Assembly (NCBI GenBank): GCA_031291325.1
Contig: JARLJG010000052.1
Coordinates: forward strand, 119,146-183,145
From: Burkholderiaceae bacterium
GTDB taxonomy: Bacteria > Pseudomonadota > Gammaproteobacteria > Burkholderiales > Burkholderiaceae_D
Length of the DNA stretch: 64,000 nucleotides
Direction of reading: 5' to 3'
The position numbers and the translations under genes were made by a program. How positions within the stretch are numbered: the stretch's first letter is position 1; each line of letters starts with the position of its first letter. The notes below the pieces were generated by a model, which searched no databases, had not been told where the DNA came from, and saw only the letters and a program-made list of their open reading frames with translations. Below are positions 27,576 through 38,241 of the stretch, in pieces.

Positions 27576-28919
27576 ATGAAACCCGTTATCGCTTTAGTAG
27601 GTCGACCGAATGTCGGCAAATCCACGCTGTTCAATCGGCTGACCCGTTCGCGCGACGCGCTCGTCGCCGATCTGCCCGGCTTGACGCGTGACCGGCATTA
27701 CGGCGAAGGCCGGATGGGCGAACGTCCGTTCCTGGTGATCGATACCGGCGGTTTCGAGCCGGTAGCCAAGGACGGCATCATGCACGAAATGGCCAAGCAG
27801 ACCAAGCAGGCCGTGGCCGAAGCCGATATCGTGATCTTTATCGTCGATGGCCGGCAGGGATTGACACCGCACGACAAGACCATCACCGATTTTCTGCGCA
27901 AGTCGGGCCGCTCGGTGATGCTGGTGGTCAACAAATCGGAAGGCATGAAATACACCACCGTGACCGCCGATTTTTACGAGCTTGGCCTAGGCGACCCCTA
28001 CGTCATTTCCGCCGCGCATGGCGACGGTGTGATGGACCTGGTGGAAGAATCGCTGGACATGGCGTTTGCCCAGCGTTCGGCAGTCGAGGAACCGGCGGAG
28101 ACGCCAAAAAACAACATCAAGCTGGCCATCGTGGGACGGCCCAACGTCGGCAAATCGACGCTGGTCAACACGCTGCTGGGCGAAGAGCGGGTGATCGCCT
28201 TCGACATGCCGGGAACCACGCGCGATTCGATCGAAATCGATTTTGAACGCGAAGGCAAAGCCTACACGCTGATCGATACTGCCGGCATACGGCGGCGCGG
28301 CAAGGTGTTCGAGGCAATCGAAAAGTTTTCGGTGGTGAAGACCCTGCAATCGATCTCGGAAGCCAACGTGGTCTTGCTGCTGCTCGATGCGCAACAGGAT
28401 ATTTCAGAGCAGGATGCGCATATCGCCGGCTTCATTCTCGAGTCGGGACGGGCGCTGGTGGTCGGCGTCAACAAGTGGGACGGCTTGACCAGCGACCGGC
28501 GCGACGAAATCAAGATGGATCTGGAGCGCAAGCTCAATTTCCTGTCATTCGCCAAGTTTCACTTCATCTCGGCGCTGAAGTCGACCGGGATCGGGCCGCT
28601 GATGAAGTCGGTCGATTCGGCCTATGCCGCCGCCACCATCAATTTGTCGACGCCGAAATTGACCCGCGCGCTGATCGAGGCTGTAGAACACCAGCAGCCG
28701 CGCCGCAAGGGGTCGATCAGGCCGAAGATGCGCTATGCGCACCAGGGCGGCCAAAACCCGCCTATCGTGGTGATCCACGGCAGCGCACTGGAAGCAATCG
28801 ACGATAACTACAAACGTTACCTGGAAAAGCATTTTCGGGAAACTTTTTCGCTGGTTGGCACTCCCTTACGTATTGAGTTTCGTTCAGGCAAAAATCCGTT
28901 TGCCAAGCACGAGAAATAG
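27576..28919 (+). CDS. der: Ribosome assembly GTPase Der (EngA)
   Basis: Essential GTPase needed for 50S subunit maturation. The 447-residue protein has two tandem GTPase domains, each with GRPNVGKST (about residues 8-16 and 186-194), DTGGFE and DTAGIRR switch segments, NKSE and NKWD specificity motifs, then the C-terminal KH-like domain. Length and layout are standard. It is 20 nt after bamB. Confidence 0.98.
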   Translation: MKPVIALVGRPNVGKSTLFNRLTRSRDALVADLPGLTRDRHYGEGRMGERPFLVIDTGGFEPVAKDGIMHEMAKQTKQAVAEADIVIFIVDGRQGLTPHDKTITDFLRKSGRSVMLVVNKSEGMKYTTVTADFYELGLGDPYVISAAHGDGVMDLVEESLDMAFAQRSAVEEPAETPKNNIKLAIVGRPNVGKSTLVNTLLGEERVIAFDMPGTTRDSIEIDFEREGKAYTLIDTAGIRRRGKVFEAIEKFSVVKTLQSISEANVVLLLLDAQQDISEQDAHIAGFILESGRALVVGVNKWDGLTSDRRDEIKMDLERKLNFLSFAKFHFISALKSTGIGPLMKSVDSAYAAATINLSTPKLTRALIEAVEHQQPRRKGSIRPKMRYAHQGGQNPPIVVIHGSALEAIDDNYKRYLEKHFRETFSLVGTPLRIEFRSGKNPFAKHEK

Positions 28920-28927
28920 TTTTTTGC

Positions 28928-28956
28928 TTGGCAACATCCTCTAAAATCGATTACAT
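28928..28956 (+). promoter_or_regulatory. Candidate sigma-70 promoter upstream of hfq
   Basis: TTGGCA (28928-28933) and TTACAT (28951-28956) are spaced by 17 bp, starting just after the der stop and about 85 nt before hfq. The match to consensus is moderate. Confidence 0.4.
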
Positions 28957-29041
28957 TCATCCTAGACAGTTTTAAGAAGCGCTTGAATTTTCTATAAGTC
29001 GCCTCCAACTGTCGATCACAACACCACAATCTGGAGCTTCC

Positions 29042-29278
29042 ATGAGTAATAAAGGGCAATTGTTACAAGACCCCTTCTTGAATGCCTTGCGAAAAGAGCA
29101 TGTTCCCGTGTCGATTTACCTCGTCAATGGGATTAAGCTTCAAGGACATATCGAGTCTTTCGACCAATACGTCGTGTTGCTGCGCAATACCGTGACGCAA
29201 ATGGTGTATAAACATGCAATATCGACCGTCGTTCCGGCACGCGCTGTCAATCTGAATATCGAGGCTGGCGCCGAATAA
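29042..29278 (+). CDS. hfq: RNA chaperone Hfq
   Basis: Sm-like hexameric RNA chaperone that pairs small RNAs with mRNAs, including control of rpoS translation. The 78-residue product carries Sm1 ([34 protein letters not shown]) and the Sm2 motif VYKHAIST. The acidic C-terminal tail typical of E. coli is very short, as in other betaproteobacteria. A clear GGAG lies 7 nt before the ATG. hflX follows on the same strand, but a 206-bp transposon-like element lies in the gap. Confidence 0.98.
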   Translation: MSNKGQLLQDPFLNALRKEHVPVSIYLVNGIKLQGHIESFDQYVVLLRNTVTQMVYKHAISTVVPARAVNLNIEAGAE

Positions 29279-29419
29279 TGCATGAGCGGCGAATAGTTGT
29301 CGGCGGGCACCTGTGGGGCGCTTGCTGACATGTTGACGTGGATATCTGTACTAGAGATTTGCTTATCCGAATACTGTAGCGGGTTCGATGCGCCATGTCA
29401 TCGGGCGCGCTGCCGTTCC

Positions 29420-29625
29420 CAGGGTAATCGCATGAAGGTGGGTTCGCCCCTCTCCCGCGGGCGGGAGAGGGGCGGGGGGGAGGGCGCTCGCAAAGCCCTT
29501 GACTTGGCAAACGCCCTCACCCTAACCCTCTCCCGCCTGCGGGAGAGGGGATACCTCTCATCAAATTCGGGTCGGGGGAGTAAATCGAAACGAACCGAAG
29601 GGACGGCCTTCATGCGATTGCCCTA
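29420..29625. mobile_element. MITE-like 206-bp element, copy 1, between hfq and hflX
   Basis: The left end CAGGGTAATCGCATGAAGG and the right end are inverted repeats (17 of 18 core bases match: 29421-29438 against 29607-29624). The element is flanked by a perfect 10-bp direct repeat CTGCCGTTCC at 29410-29419 and 29626-29635, as expected for a target-site duplication. The interior is two C/G-rich hairpins of the CCCTCTCCCG...CGGGAGAGGG type. No open reading frame of note. Its length equals that of the 51400-51605 element. Confidence 0.85.
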
Positions 29626-29690
29626 CTGCCGTTCCATCCTGGTTCAGCAACATAGCGCTGTCGTTGCGCGCTTTTGGAGTCAAGCTTAGC

Positions 29691-30833
29691 ATGCGTGCCG
29701 GATTAGTCGGTGTCGATTTCGGTAAGGAAGACTTTACCGCAAGTCTGGAAGAGCTTTCGCTGCTGGTGAAGTCGGCTGGCGCGGAACCTGTTGTGACCAT
29801 CGTGGGCAAGCGTTCCAGCCCCGACGCCGCGCTGTTCGTCGGTTCGGGCAAGGCCGAAGAGATTGCCCACGCGGTGGTCGACAATCAGCTCGAGCTCGTC
29901 ATTTTCAATCATGCGCTGTCGCCGGCACAACAACGCAACCTGGAGCGCGAGTTGAAAGTCCGGGTGGTCGACCGCACCAGCCTGATTCTCGATATCTTCG
30001 CGCAGCGGGCCAAGAGTCACGAGGGCAAGGTGCAAGTCGAACTTGCGCAATTACAACATCTGGCGACACGATTGATACGCGGCTGGACTCACCTGGAACG
30101 GCAAAAGGGCGGGATCGGCTTGCGCGGTCCGGGCGAAACCCAGCTCGAAACCGACCGCCGCTTGCTCGGCGAGCGGGTCAAGGCCTTGCGCGCCAAACTG
30201 GAAAAATTGCATAAGCAACGGATGACTCAACGCCGCGCGCGGGGCCGCAACAACACGTTTTCTGTGTCCCTGGTCGGCTATACCAATGCCGGCAAATCGA
30301 CCTTGTTCAACGCCCTGGTCAAGGCCCGGGTATATGCTGCCGACCAGTTGTTTGCCACCCTGGATACGACTTCGCGCCGCATCTACCTGGGCGAGGCCGG
30401 TCAGGTGGTGATATCGGACACGGTCGGCTTCATCCGCGATTTGCCGCATCAACTGGTGGCGTCGTTTCGCGCCACGCTGGAAGAAACCATCCATGCCGAC
30501 CTCCTGCTGCATGTGGTCGATGCGGCCAGTCCGGCCCGCATGGAACAGATCGAGCAAGTCAATCTGGTGCTCAAGGAAATCGGCGCCGACCATATTCCGC
30601 AGATCCTGGTGTGGAACAAGATTGACGCCGCCGGGCTGGAGCCGGTCTTGGAGCGCGACGAATATGATAAAATTCGGCGTGTTTTCATCAGTGCGCAATC
30701 CGGCGCCGGCCTGGATCTGTTGCGGCAGGCAATTACCGAGTTCGCAAACATGAATGTTCCGGCGGAAAACGAAGAGTCGCAATTTGCCGTGCTTGACGAC
30801 GATACTCTAACCAGCATTCCAACCATCACTTAA
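29691..30833 (+). CDS. hflX: Ribosome-associated GTPase HflX
   Basis: GTPase that splits stalled 70S ribosomes and interacts with the 50S subunit. The 380-residue protein has the N-terminal HflX domain (VGSGKAEEI, LSPAQQRNLE), the linker RGPGETQLETDRR, and a GTPase domain with GYTNAGKST, DTVGFIRDLPH and NKID. The ATG at 29691 is used; a TTG at 29664 is in frame but less likely. It normally follows hfq closely; here the gap is 412 nt because of the inserted element, so it may rely on read-through or its own promoter. Confidence 0.95.
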   Translation: MRAGLVGVDFGKEDFTASLEELSLLVKSAGAEPVVTIVGKRSSPDAALFVGSGKAEEIAHAVVDNQLELVIFNHALSPAQQRNLERELKVRVVDRTSLILDIFAQRAKSHEGKVQVELAQLQHLATRLIRGWTHLERQKGGIGLRGPGETQLETDRRLLGERVKALRAKLEKLHKQRMTQRRARGRNNTFSVSLVGYTNAGKSTLFNALVKARVYAADQLFATLDTTSRRIYLGEAGQVVISDTVGFIRDLPHQLVASFRATLEETIHADLLLHVVDAASPARMEQIEQVNLVLKEIGADHIPQILVWNKIDAAGLEPVLERDEYDKIRRVFISAQSGAGLDLLRQAITEFANMNVPAENEESQFAVLDDDTLTSIPTIT

Positions 30834-30850
30834 ATCCGGACTGCGACAGA

Positions 30851-32131
30851 ATGCCTGTTTCCTCCCTATACAAGAAAATCGGATCGATGTTTTCGCTGAT
30901 CGATCCTCGCTCGGGCCGTGCTCGTCAAGCGCCCTTGCAGAGCCAGGATGGCAAGCGTCCCAATGACGGACCGCCCGACCTCGACCAGATGTGGCGCGAT
31001 TTCAACGCGCGCTTGAACCGCTTCTTCAACAATAAAGGCGGCGGCGATTCCGGCGGCGGCTTCAAGCAACCGGATATGCGCGGCGCCGGCGTCGGGGTGG
31101 CAGTGATTGCCGTCATCCTGTTGCTATTGTGGGTCGCCAGCGGTTATTTCATCGTGCCCGAAGGCCAGACTGCGGTGGTGTTGAGCTTCGGCAAGTACAG
31201 TCATTCGACGCCGGCCGGCTTCAACTGGCGTTGGCCGTATCCTATCCAAAGCCATGAACTGGTCAACGTGTCGGAAGTGCGCACGGTCGAGATCGGCTTG
31301 CCCAATTCCGCCCGGACCTCGAAGGCGTCCGAATCCCTGATGCTGACCGACGATGAAAACATCATCGACATCCAGTTTGCCGTGCAATACAAGCTCAAGG
31401 ATGCGTTCGCGTGGGTATTCAATAACCGCGATCAGGAAAACACCGTCAAGCAAGTGGCCGAAACGGCGATCCGCGAAGTCGTCGGCAAGAGCAAGATGGA
31501 TTTCGTGTTGTACGAAGGGCGCGAGCAAGTCGCCAAGGATGTCAACCAGTCGATGCAGCAAATTCTCGATCATTACAATATGGGTGTGCAAATCACCAAC
31601 GTCACGATGCAGGGCGTGCAGCCGCCCGAGCAAGTCCAGGCGGCATTCGACGATGCGGTCAAGGCCGGACAAGACCGCGAGCGCCAAAAAAACGAAGGCC
31701 AGGCCTACGCCAACGACGTGATTCCAAAAGCGGCTGGCGCGGCGTCGCGTCTGATGCAAGAGTCGGAGGCCTACAAGGCGCGCGTGATCGCCAATGCCGA
31801 AGGCGACGCGTCGCGCTTCAAGCAAGTGCTCAGCGAATACCAAAAGGCGCCGGCCGTCACGCGCGACCGCATGTATATCGAAACCATGCAACAGATCTTC
31901 GCCAACACCACCAAGGTGATGGTTGACTCCAAGACTGGCAACAACCTGATTTCGCTGCCGCTCGACAAATTGATAGCGCAATCGGTGGCTAACGACACCA
32001 ATGCCAAGGGAAGCGTGACAGTGCAAGCTCCGGCGGATGTCAATCCGGCTGCCGATCCCCTGCAAAATCTGGAATCGCAACGCCTGCGCGATGCGCGCGC
32101 CCGCGATTCCCGCGATCGGGAGACACGCTAA
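30851..32131 (+). CDS. hflK: FtsH protease modulator HflK
   Basis: SPFH/prohibitin-family membrane protein that forms a cage with HflC around FtsH. The 426-residue product has a Gly/Pro-rich cytoplasmic N-terminus, one transmembrane helix at about 78-100, and an SPFH domain (IVPEGQTAVVLSFGKY, DIQFAVQYKL, REVVGKSKMD) with a helical C-terminal part. The ATG at 30851 is taken; an in-frame ATG at 30887 is possible. Its stop TAA shares a base with the hflC ATG (TAATG), indicating translational coupling. Confidence 0.96.
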   Translation: MPVSSLYKKIGSMFSLIDPRSGRARQAPLQSQDGKRPNDGPPDLDQMWRDFNARLNRFFNNKGGGDSGGGFKQPDMRGAGVGVAVIAVILLLLWVASGYFIVPEGQTAVVLSFGKYSHSTPAGFNWRWPYPIQSHELVNVSEVRTVEIGLPNSARTSKASESLMLTDDENIIDIQFAVQYKLKDAFAWVFNNRDQENTVKQVAETAIREVVGKSKMDFVLYEGREQVAKDVNQSMQQILDHYNMGVQITNVTMQGVQPPEQVQAAFDDAVKAGQDRERQKNEGQAYANDVIPKAAGAASRLMQESEAYKARVIANAEGDASRFKQVLSEYQKAPAVTRDRMYIETMQQIFANTTKVMVDSKTGNNLISLPLDKLIAQSVANDTNAKGSVTVQAPADVNPAADPLQNLESQRLRDARARDSRDRETR

Positions 32132-33015
32132 TGAACCGCATCATTTCTTATCTGATTGCGGTCGCGATTGTCGTATGGGTCGTTTCGTCGAGCTTGTTCG
32201 TCGTCGATCAGCGGCAATATGCAATCTTGTTCGCATTGGGCGAAGTCAAGGAAGTCATCAGCGACCCCGGTCTGCACGTCAAATTGCCGCCACCGTTCCA
32301 AAACGTGTTGTTTTTGGATAAGCAGATTTTGACCCTGGAAACGCCGGAAACGGATCGTTTCATCACGGCCGAGAAAATGAATATTCTGGTCGATGCGTTT
32401 GTGAAGTGGCGCATCACCAAGCCGAAACTTTATTTTGTCAGTTTCGGCGGCGACGAACATCGCGCGCGCGACCGCATGTCGCAGATCATCAAGGCAGCGC
32501 TGAACGATGAAATCACCAAGCGCACGGTGCGCGAAGTGATTTCCGGCGAGCGCGGCAAGATCATGGACGCGATCCAGCAAAAGGTGGCGAAGGAGGCGGA
32601 ACAGATCGGCATCGAGATCGTCGACGTGCGCCTGAAGCGGGTCGAATACGTCGAGCAAATCAATGCGTCGGTCTACGACCGCATGAAATCCGAGCGTTTG
32701 CGCGTGGCGAACGACTTGCGCTCGAAGGGATCGGCGGAGTCGGAAAAAATTCGCGCCGACGCCGACCGCCAGCGCACCGTGCTATTGGCTGAAGCGTATC
32801 GCGACGCCGAGAAAATTCGCGGCGAGGGCGATGCCAAGGCGTCGCAAATCTATGCGCAGGCATTCGGGCAAAACGCGGAATTCTATAAGTTCTACCGCAG
32901 CCTGGAAGCCTACCGCACCAGCTTCAAGAACCGCAGCGACGTGATGGTGGTCGATCCAAATTCCGAGTTCTTCAAGTATTTCCGGAGTTCCGAAGCGGGA
33001 AGCGCCAAAAAGTAG
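32131..33015 (+). CDS. hflC: FtsH protease modulator HflC
   Basis: Partner of HflK in the SPFH cage that restrains FtsH. The 294-residue protein has an N-terminal transmembrane anchor (about 4-23) directly followed by the SPFH domain (FVVDQRQYAILFALGEVKEV, VDAFVKWRI, RTVREVISGERGKIM) and a long amphipathic helix. It overlaps hflK by one base. hisZ follows after about 130 nt. Confidence 0.96.
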   Translation: MNRIISYLIAVAIVVWVVSSSLFVVDQRQYAILFALGEVKEVISDPGLHVKLPPPFQNVLFLDKQILTLETPETDRFITAEKMNILVDAFVKWRITKPKLYFVSFGGDEHRARDRMSQIIKAALNDEITKRTVREVISGERGKIMDAIQQKVAKEAEQIGIEIVDVRLKRVEYVEQINASVYDRMKSERLRVANDLRSKGSAESEKIRADADRQRTVLLAEAYRDAEKIRGEGDAKASQIYAQAFGQNAEFYKFYRSLEAYRTSFKNRSDVMVVDPNSEFFKYFRSSEAGSAKK

Positions 33016-33144
33016 CTATTATCGCGGCGAGGGATGGGCGTGTTGTTGCGTTCCAACCTCGCCATGCCGCACAAGCTAGACGCGCAAGAGATTCGCGGCT
33101 ATCGTTGTTTGTGTCGATTTTCCAGATTATCTTTCGTTATCCTT

Positions 33145-35654
<2,510 letters not shown>

Positions 35655-35693
35655 GTCGATCAAGCAATATCTATTTGGAAAGGATGAAGCGGC

Positions 35694-36263
35694 ATGCTGC
35701 CTATATCGGACGATAAGCATTTGTGGGTTTCCTGGGACGATTACCACAGGAATATCGAAAAATTGGCGCTGATGGTGCATGAGTCCGGCTGGAAGTTCGA
35801 CCAGGTCTTGTGCCTGGCGCGCGGCGGGCTGCGTCCGGGAGACATCTTTTCCCGCATCTTCGACGTGCCGCTGGCGATCTTGTCGACCAGCTCCTACCGC
35901 GAGGAAGCCGGCACCGTGCGCGGCCTGCTCGATATCGCCAGGTTCATCACCATCACCAGAGGGGCGTTGTCGGGCAGGGTATTGCTGGTCGACGATCTGG
36001 TCGACTCCGGCGTCACGCTGGAACAGGTGCAGCATCATCTGAAAGAGTATTTTCCCGCAGTGACCGAGGTCAAGTCGGCGGTGATCTGGTGCAAAGCCTG
36101 TTCGTCGGTGCGCCCCGATTTCTATCTCGAATACCTGCCGAGCAACCCCTGGATACACCAGCCCTTTGAAGAGTACGACAGCCTGCGTCCGCATCAGTTG
36201 AAGGTGTGGATGAGAAAAGGCGAATCGGCGGACAATCGCCCCGACGCGCCGCCGCTCGCGTAG
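35694..36263 (+). CDS. Purine-type phosphoribosyltransferase
   Basis: Type I phosphoribosyltransferase of the hypoxanthine/xanthine-guanine group, predicted to make IMP or XMP/GMP from a free base and PRPP. The 189-residue product has the PRPP-binding loop VLLVDDLVDSGVTLEQV (about 98-114) preceded by four hydrophobic residues, plus LCLARGGLRPGDIF near residue 40, where the Arg-Gly contacts pyrophosphate. A GGAAAGG lies upstream of the ATG. Its place 39 nt after purA suggests a purine salvage role; the exact base specificity is not clear from the sequence. Confidence 0.88.
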   Translation: MLPISDDKHLWVSWDDYHRNIEKLALMVHESGWKFDQVLCLARGGLRPGDIFSRIFDVPLAILSTSSYREEAGTVRGLLDIARFITITRGALSGRVLLVDDLVDSGVTLEQVQHHLKEYFPAVTEVKSAVIWCKACSSVRPDFYLEYLPSNPWIHQPFEEYDSLRPHQLKVWMRKGESADNRPDAPPLA

Positions 36264-36289
36264 CTGCCTGCAGAAAACTCAAAACAAAA

Positions 36290-37705
36290 TCAATCGCGCC
36301 GGTACATGTCCTCGATGCGGACGATATCGTCCTCGCCCAGATAGCCGCCGGATTGCACCTCGATCAGGTGCAGCGGCATTTTGCCTGGATTTTCGAGCCG
36401 ATGCGTGGTGCCTATCGGGATAAAGGTCGATTCGTTTTCCACCACCAACCTGACCTGGTCGCCGCAAGTCACGCGGGCGGTGCCGCTGACCACGACCCAA
36501 TGCTCGGCGCGATGGTGATGCATTTGAAGCGACAGCTTGCCACCCGGCTTGACCGTGATGCGCTTGACCTGGAAGCGTTCGCCGACATCGATCCCTTCGT
36601 AACTTCCCCACGGGCGATAGACCACGGTGTGGTTGAGCGGCTCGCTGCGGCAGCGCTTCTTCATTTCGTCGACCACTTGCTTGACGTTTTGCACATGATC
36701 CTTGTGCACGACCAGCACCGCATCCTTGGTCTCCACCACGATCAAGTCCTTGACGCCGATGGCGGCGACCAGGCGGCCTTCGGAACGGATCATCGAGTCG
36801 GTCACGCCGTCGGCGTACACGTCGCCGCGCAAGATATTGCCGTTGGCGTCGGCGCTTTGGATCGCGCATAGCGCCGACCAGGAACCGACATCGTTCCAGC
36901 CGATTTCAGCCGGCACGACTACCGCCTTGCGGGTTGCTTCCATGACCGCATAATCGATCGATTCGGACGGACATTGCGCGAAGGCGATTTCGTCCAGACG
37001 GCAGAAATCGAGATCGTGGTAGGCGTCGTGCATCGCCTTCTCGGCGTGTTCGTGGATATCCGGCCGGAGCTGCTTCAATTCATGCAGGTAATCCGCCGCG
37101 CGGAACAGGAACATGCCGCTATTCCAGCTATAGTTGCCTTCGGTCAGGAAGCTCTCCGCCGTGGCGCGATCCGGCTTCTCGACGAAACGATCAACTGCGA
37201 AACAACCGTCCAGATCCTTGAGCGCCGCGCCGCAGCGTATGTAGCCGTAGCCGGTTTCGGGAGCGGTCGGCACAATGCCGAAGGTGACCAACGAACCGTT
37301 CTTGACGGCGCCGGCGGCACGCTGCACGGCGGCGTGGAAGGCCGCGACATCGCTGATTACGTGGTCGGCCGGCAATACCAGCATCACCGCTTCCTTGTCT
37401 TGCTTCATCAGGAATTGGGCCGCCACGGCCACCGCCGGCGCAGTATTCTTGCCGGTCGGCTCCAGCAAGATGCCTTGCGGGACCACGCCGATTTCGCGCA
37501 ACTGCTCGGCGACCAGAAATCGATGCTGGTTGCCGCACACCAGCAGCGGCGGCATCCAGTTTTCCGATTCGAGGCGCAACAAGGTTTCTTGCAACATGCT
37601 TTTTTCGGTAACCAGAGGCAGCAACTGCTTTGGCAACGCTTCTCGTGAAAGCGGCCATAAGCGGCTTCCCGAACCGCCTGCCAGGATTACGGGATAGATT
37701 TTCAT
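36290..37705 (-). CDS. manC: Mannose-1-phosphate guanylyltransferase / mannose-6-phosphate isomerase
   Basis: Bifunctional type II enzyme making GDP-mannose for surface polysaccharides. The 471-residue protein has the nucleotidyltransferase signature LAGGSGSRLWPLSREALPKQ at the N-terminus, FVEKPD in the middle, and a C-terminal cupin (about 355-465) with RPWGSYEGID, QMHHHRAEHWVVVSGTA and the ligand-like HRLENPG. It stands alone here with no neighbouring polysaccharide genes. It is convergent with the phosphoribosyltransferase gene. Confidence 0.95.
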   Translation of the reverse strand: MKIYPVILAGGSGSRLWPLSREALPKQLLPLVTEKSMLQETLLRLESENWMPPLLVCGNQHRFLVAEQLREIGVVPQGILLEPTGKNTAPAVAVAAQFLMKQDKEAVMLVLPADHVISDVAAFHAAVQRAAGAVKNGSLVTFGIVPTAPETGYGYIRCGAALKDLDGCFAVDRFVEKPDRATAESFLTEGNYSWNSGMFLFRAADYLHELKQLRPDIHEHAEKAMHDAYHDLDFCRLDEIAFAQCPSESIDYAVMEATRKAVVVPAEIGWNDVGSWSALCAIQSADANGNILRGDVYADGVTDSMIRSEGRLVAAIGVKDLIVVETKDAVLVVHKDHVQNVKQVVDEMKKRCRSEPLNHTVVYRPWGSYEGIDVGERFQVKRITVKPGGKLSLQMHHHRAEHWVVVSGTARVTCGDQVRLVVENESTFIPIGTTHRLENPGKMPLHLIEVQSGGYLGEDDIVRIEDMYRRD

Positions 37706-37885
37706 CGAAATTCCTCTACGTCATGCAGATTTTCTGGGCTGTCTATTTTATAACGATACGATTGGACGACAAGAATGATTTATTTTGGCATTTGTAGCGG
37801 TAGCGCCTGGGAAATTCGCTGCTCGGCCAGAACTCGCCGAAGGTGAGGCTATTGCACAATGCATGCACGCTATTAGCTTGAGACA

Positions 37886-37923
37886 ACAAAAAACCCGCCA
37901 AGCCAGAAAGCATGCGGGTTTTG
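37886..37923 (-). terminator. Intrinsic terminator of the tRNA-Leu transcript
   Basis: Read on the minus strand, CAAAACCCGC pairs with GCGGGTTTTTTG around an ATGCTTTCTGGCTTG loop. It lies 32 nt downstream of the tRNA-Leu 3' end and has a T-run, so it is a strong candidate. Nothing else was found in the rest of 37706-37954. Confidence 0.85.
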
Positions 37924-37954
37924 AGCTGATTTGATACTAAATGAAACAAACTTC

Positions 37955-38039
37955 TGGTGCCCACGGAGGGACTCGAACCCCCACACCTTGCGGCACATGG
38001 ACCTGAACCATGCGCGTCTACCAATTCCGCCACGTGGGC
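37955..38039 (-). tRNA. tRNA-Leu (anticodon CAG)
   Basis: The minus strand folds as an 85-nt class II tRNA: acceptor GCCCACG/CGTGGGC, D-arm GGCGGAATTGGTAGACGC, anticodon stem CATGG/CCATG with loop TTCAGGT (anticodon CAG), a long variable arm, T-loop GGTTCGAGTCC, and an encoded CCA at 37955-37957. The long variable arm and the anticodon both point to leucine. Confidence 0.97.
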
Positions 38040-38094
38040 ACTGCAATGCTGTTTTTCGCTTGCTGCTGTTGATACGACTTCGCGAAAGAACAAG

Positions 38095-38122
38095 ATTATA
38101 GCGCAAAACTGCGCAATGTCAA
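38095..38122 (-). promoter_or_regulatory. Consensus sigma-70 promoter of tRNA-Leu
   Basis: On the minus strand a perfect -35 TTGACA (38117-38122) and a perfect -10 TATAAT (38095-38100) are separated by 16 bp. The -10 is about 55 nt upstream of the tRNA 5' end. This is the best promoter match in the window. Confidence 0.9.
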
Positions 38123-38241
38123 CGCGATTTTTGACGACTACTGACGATTGTCAGCGATTTTTCGCTTTATCGATGTTAGGAGAAAACGTCGGCTTCCGTT
38201 ACACTAGGCTCCATGTCAATAAAAATTAATTACATAAGCAT

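Noticed and set aside
29421..29624. A CRISPR-like array in the C-rich repeats
   Set aside because: The repeats are inverted, not evenly spaced direct repeats, and there are no spacers or cas genes.
33034..33144. An N-terminal extension of HisZ from an upstream ATG
   Set aside because: The 37 extra residues do not resemble the family, and the ATG at 33145 gives the conserved [15 protein letters not shown] start.
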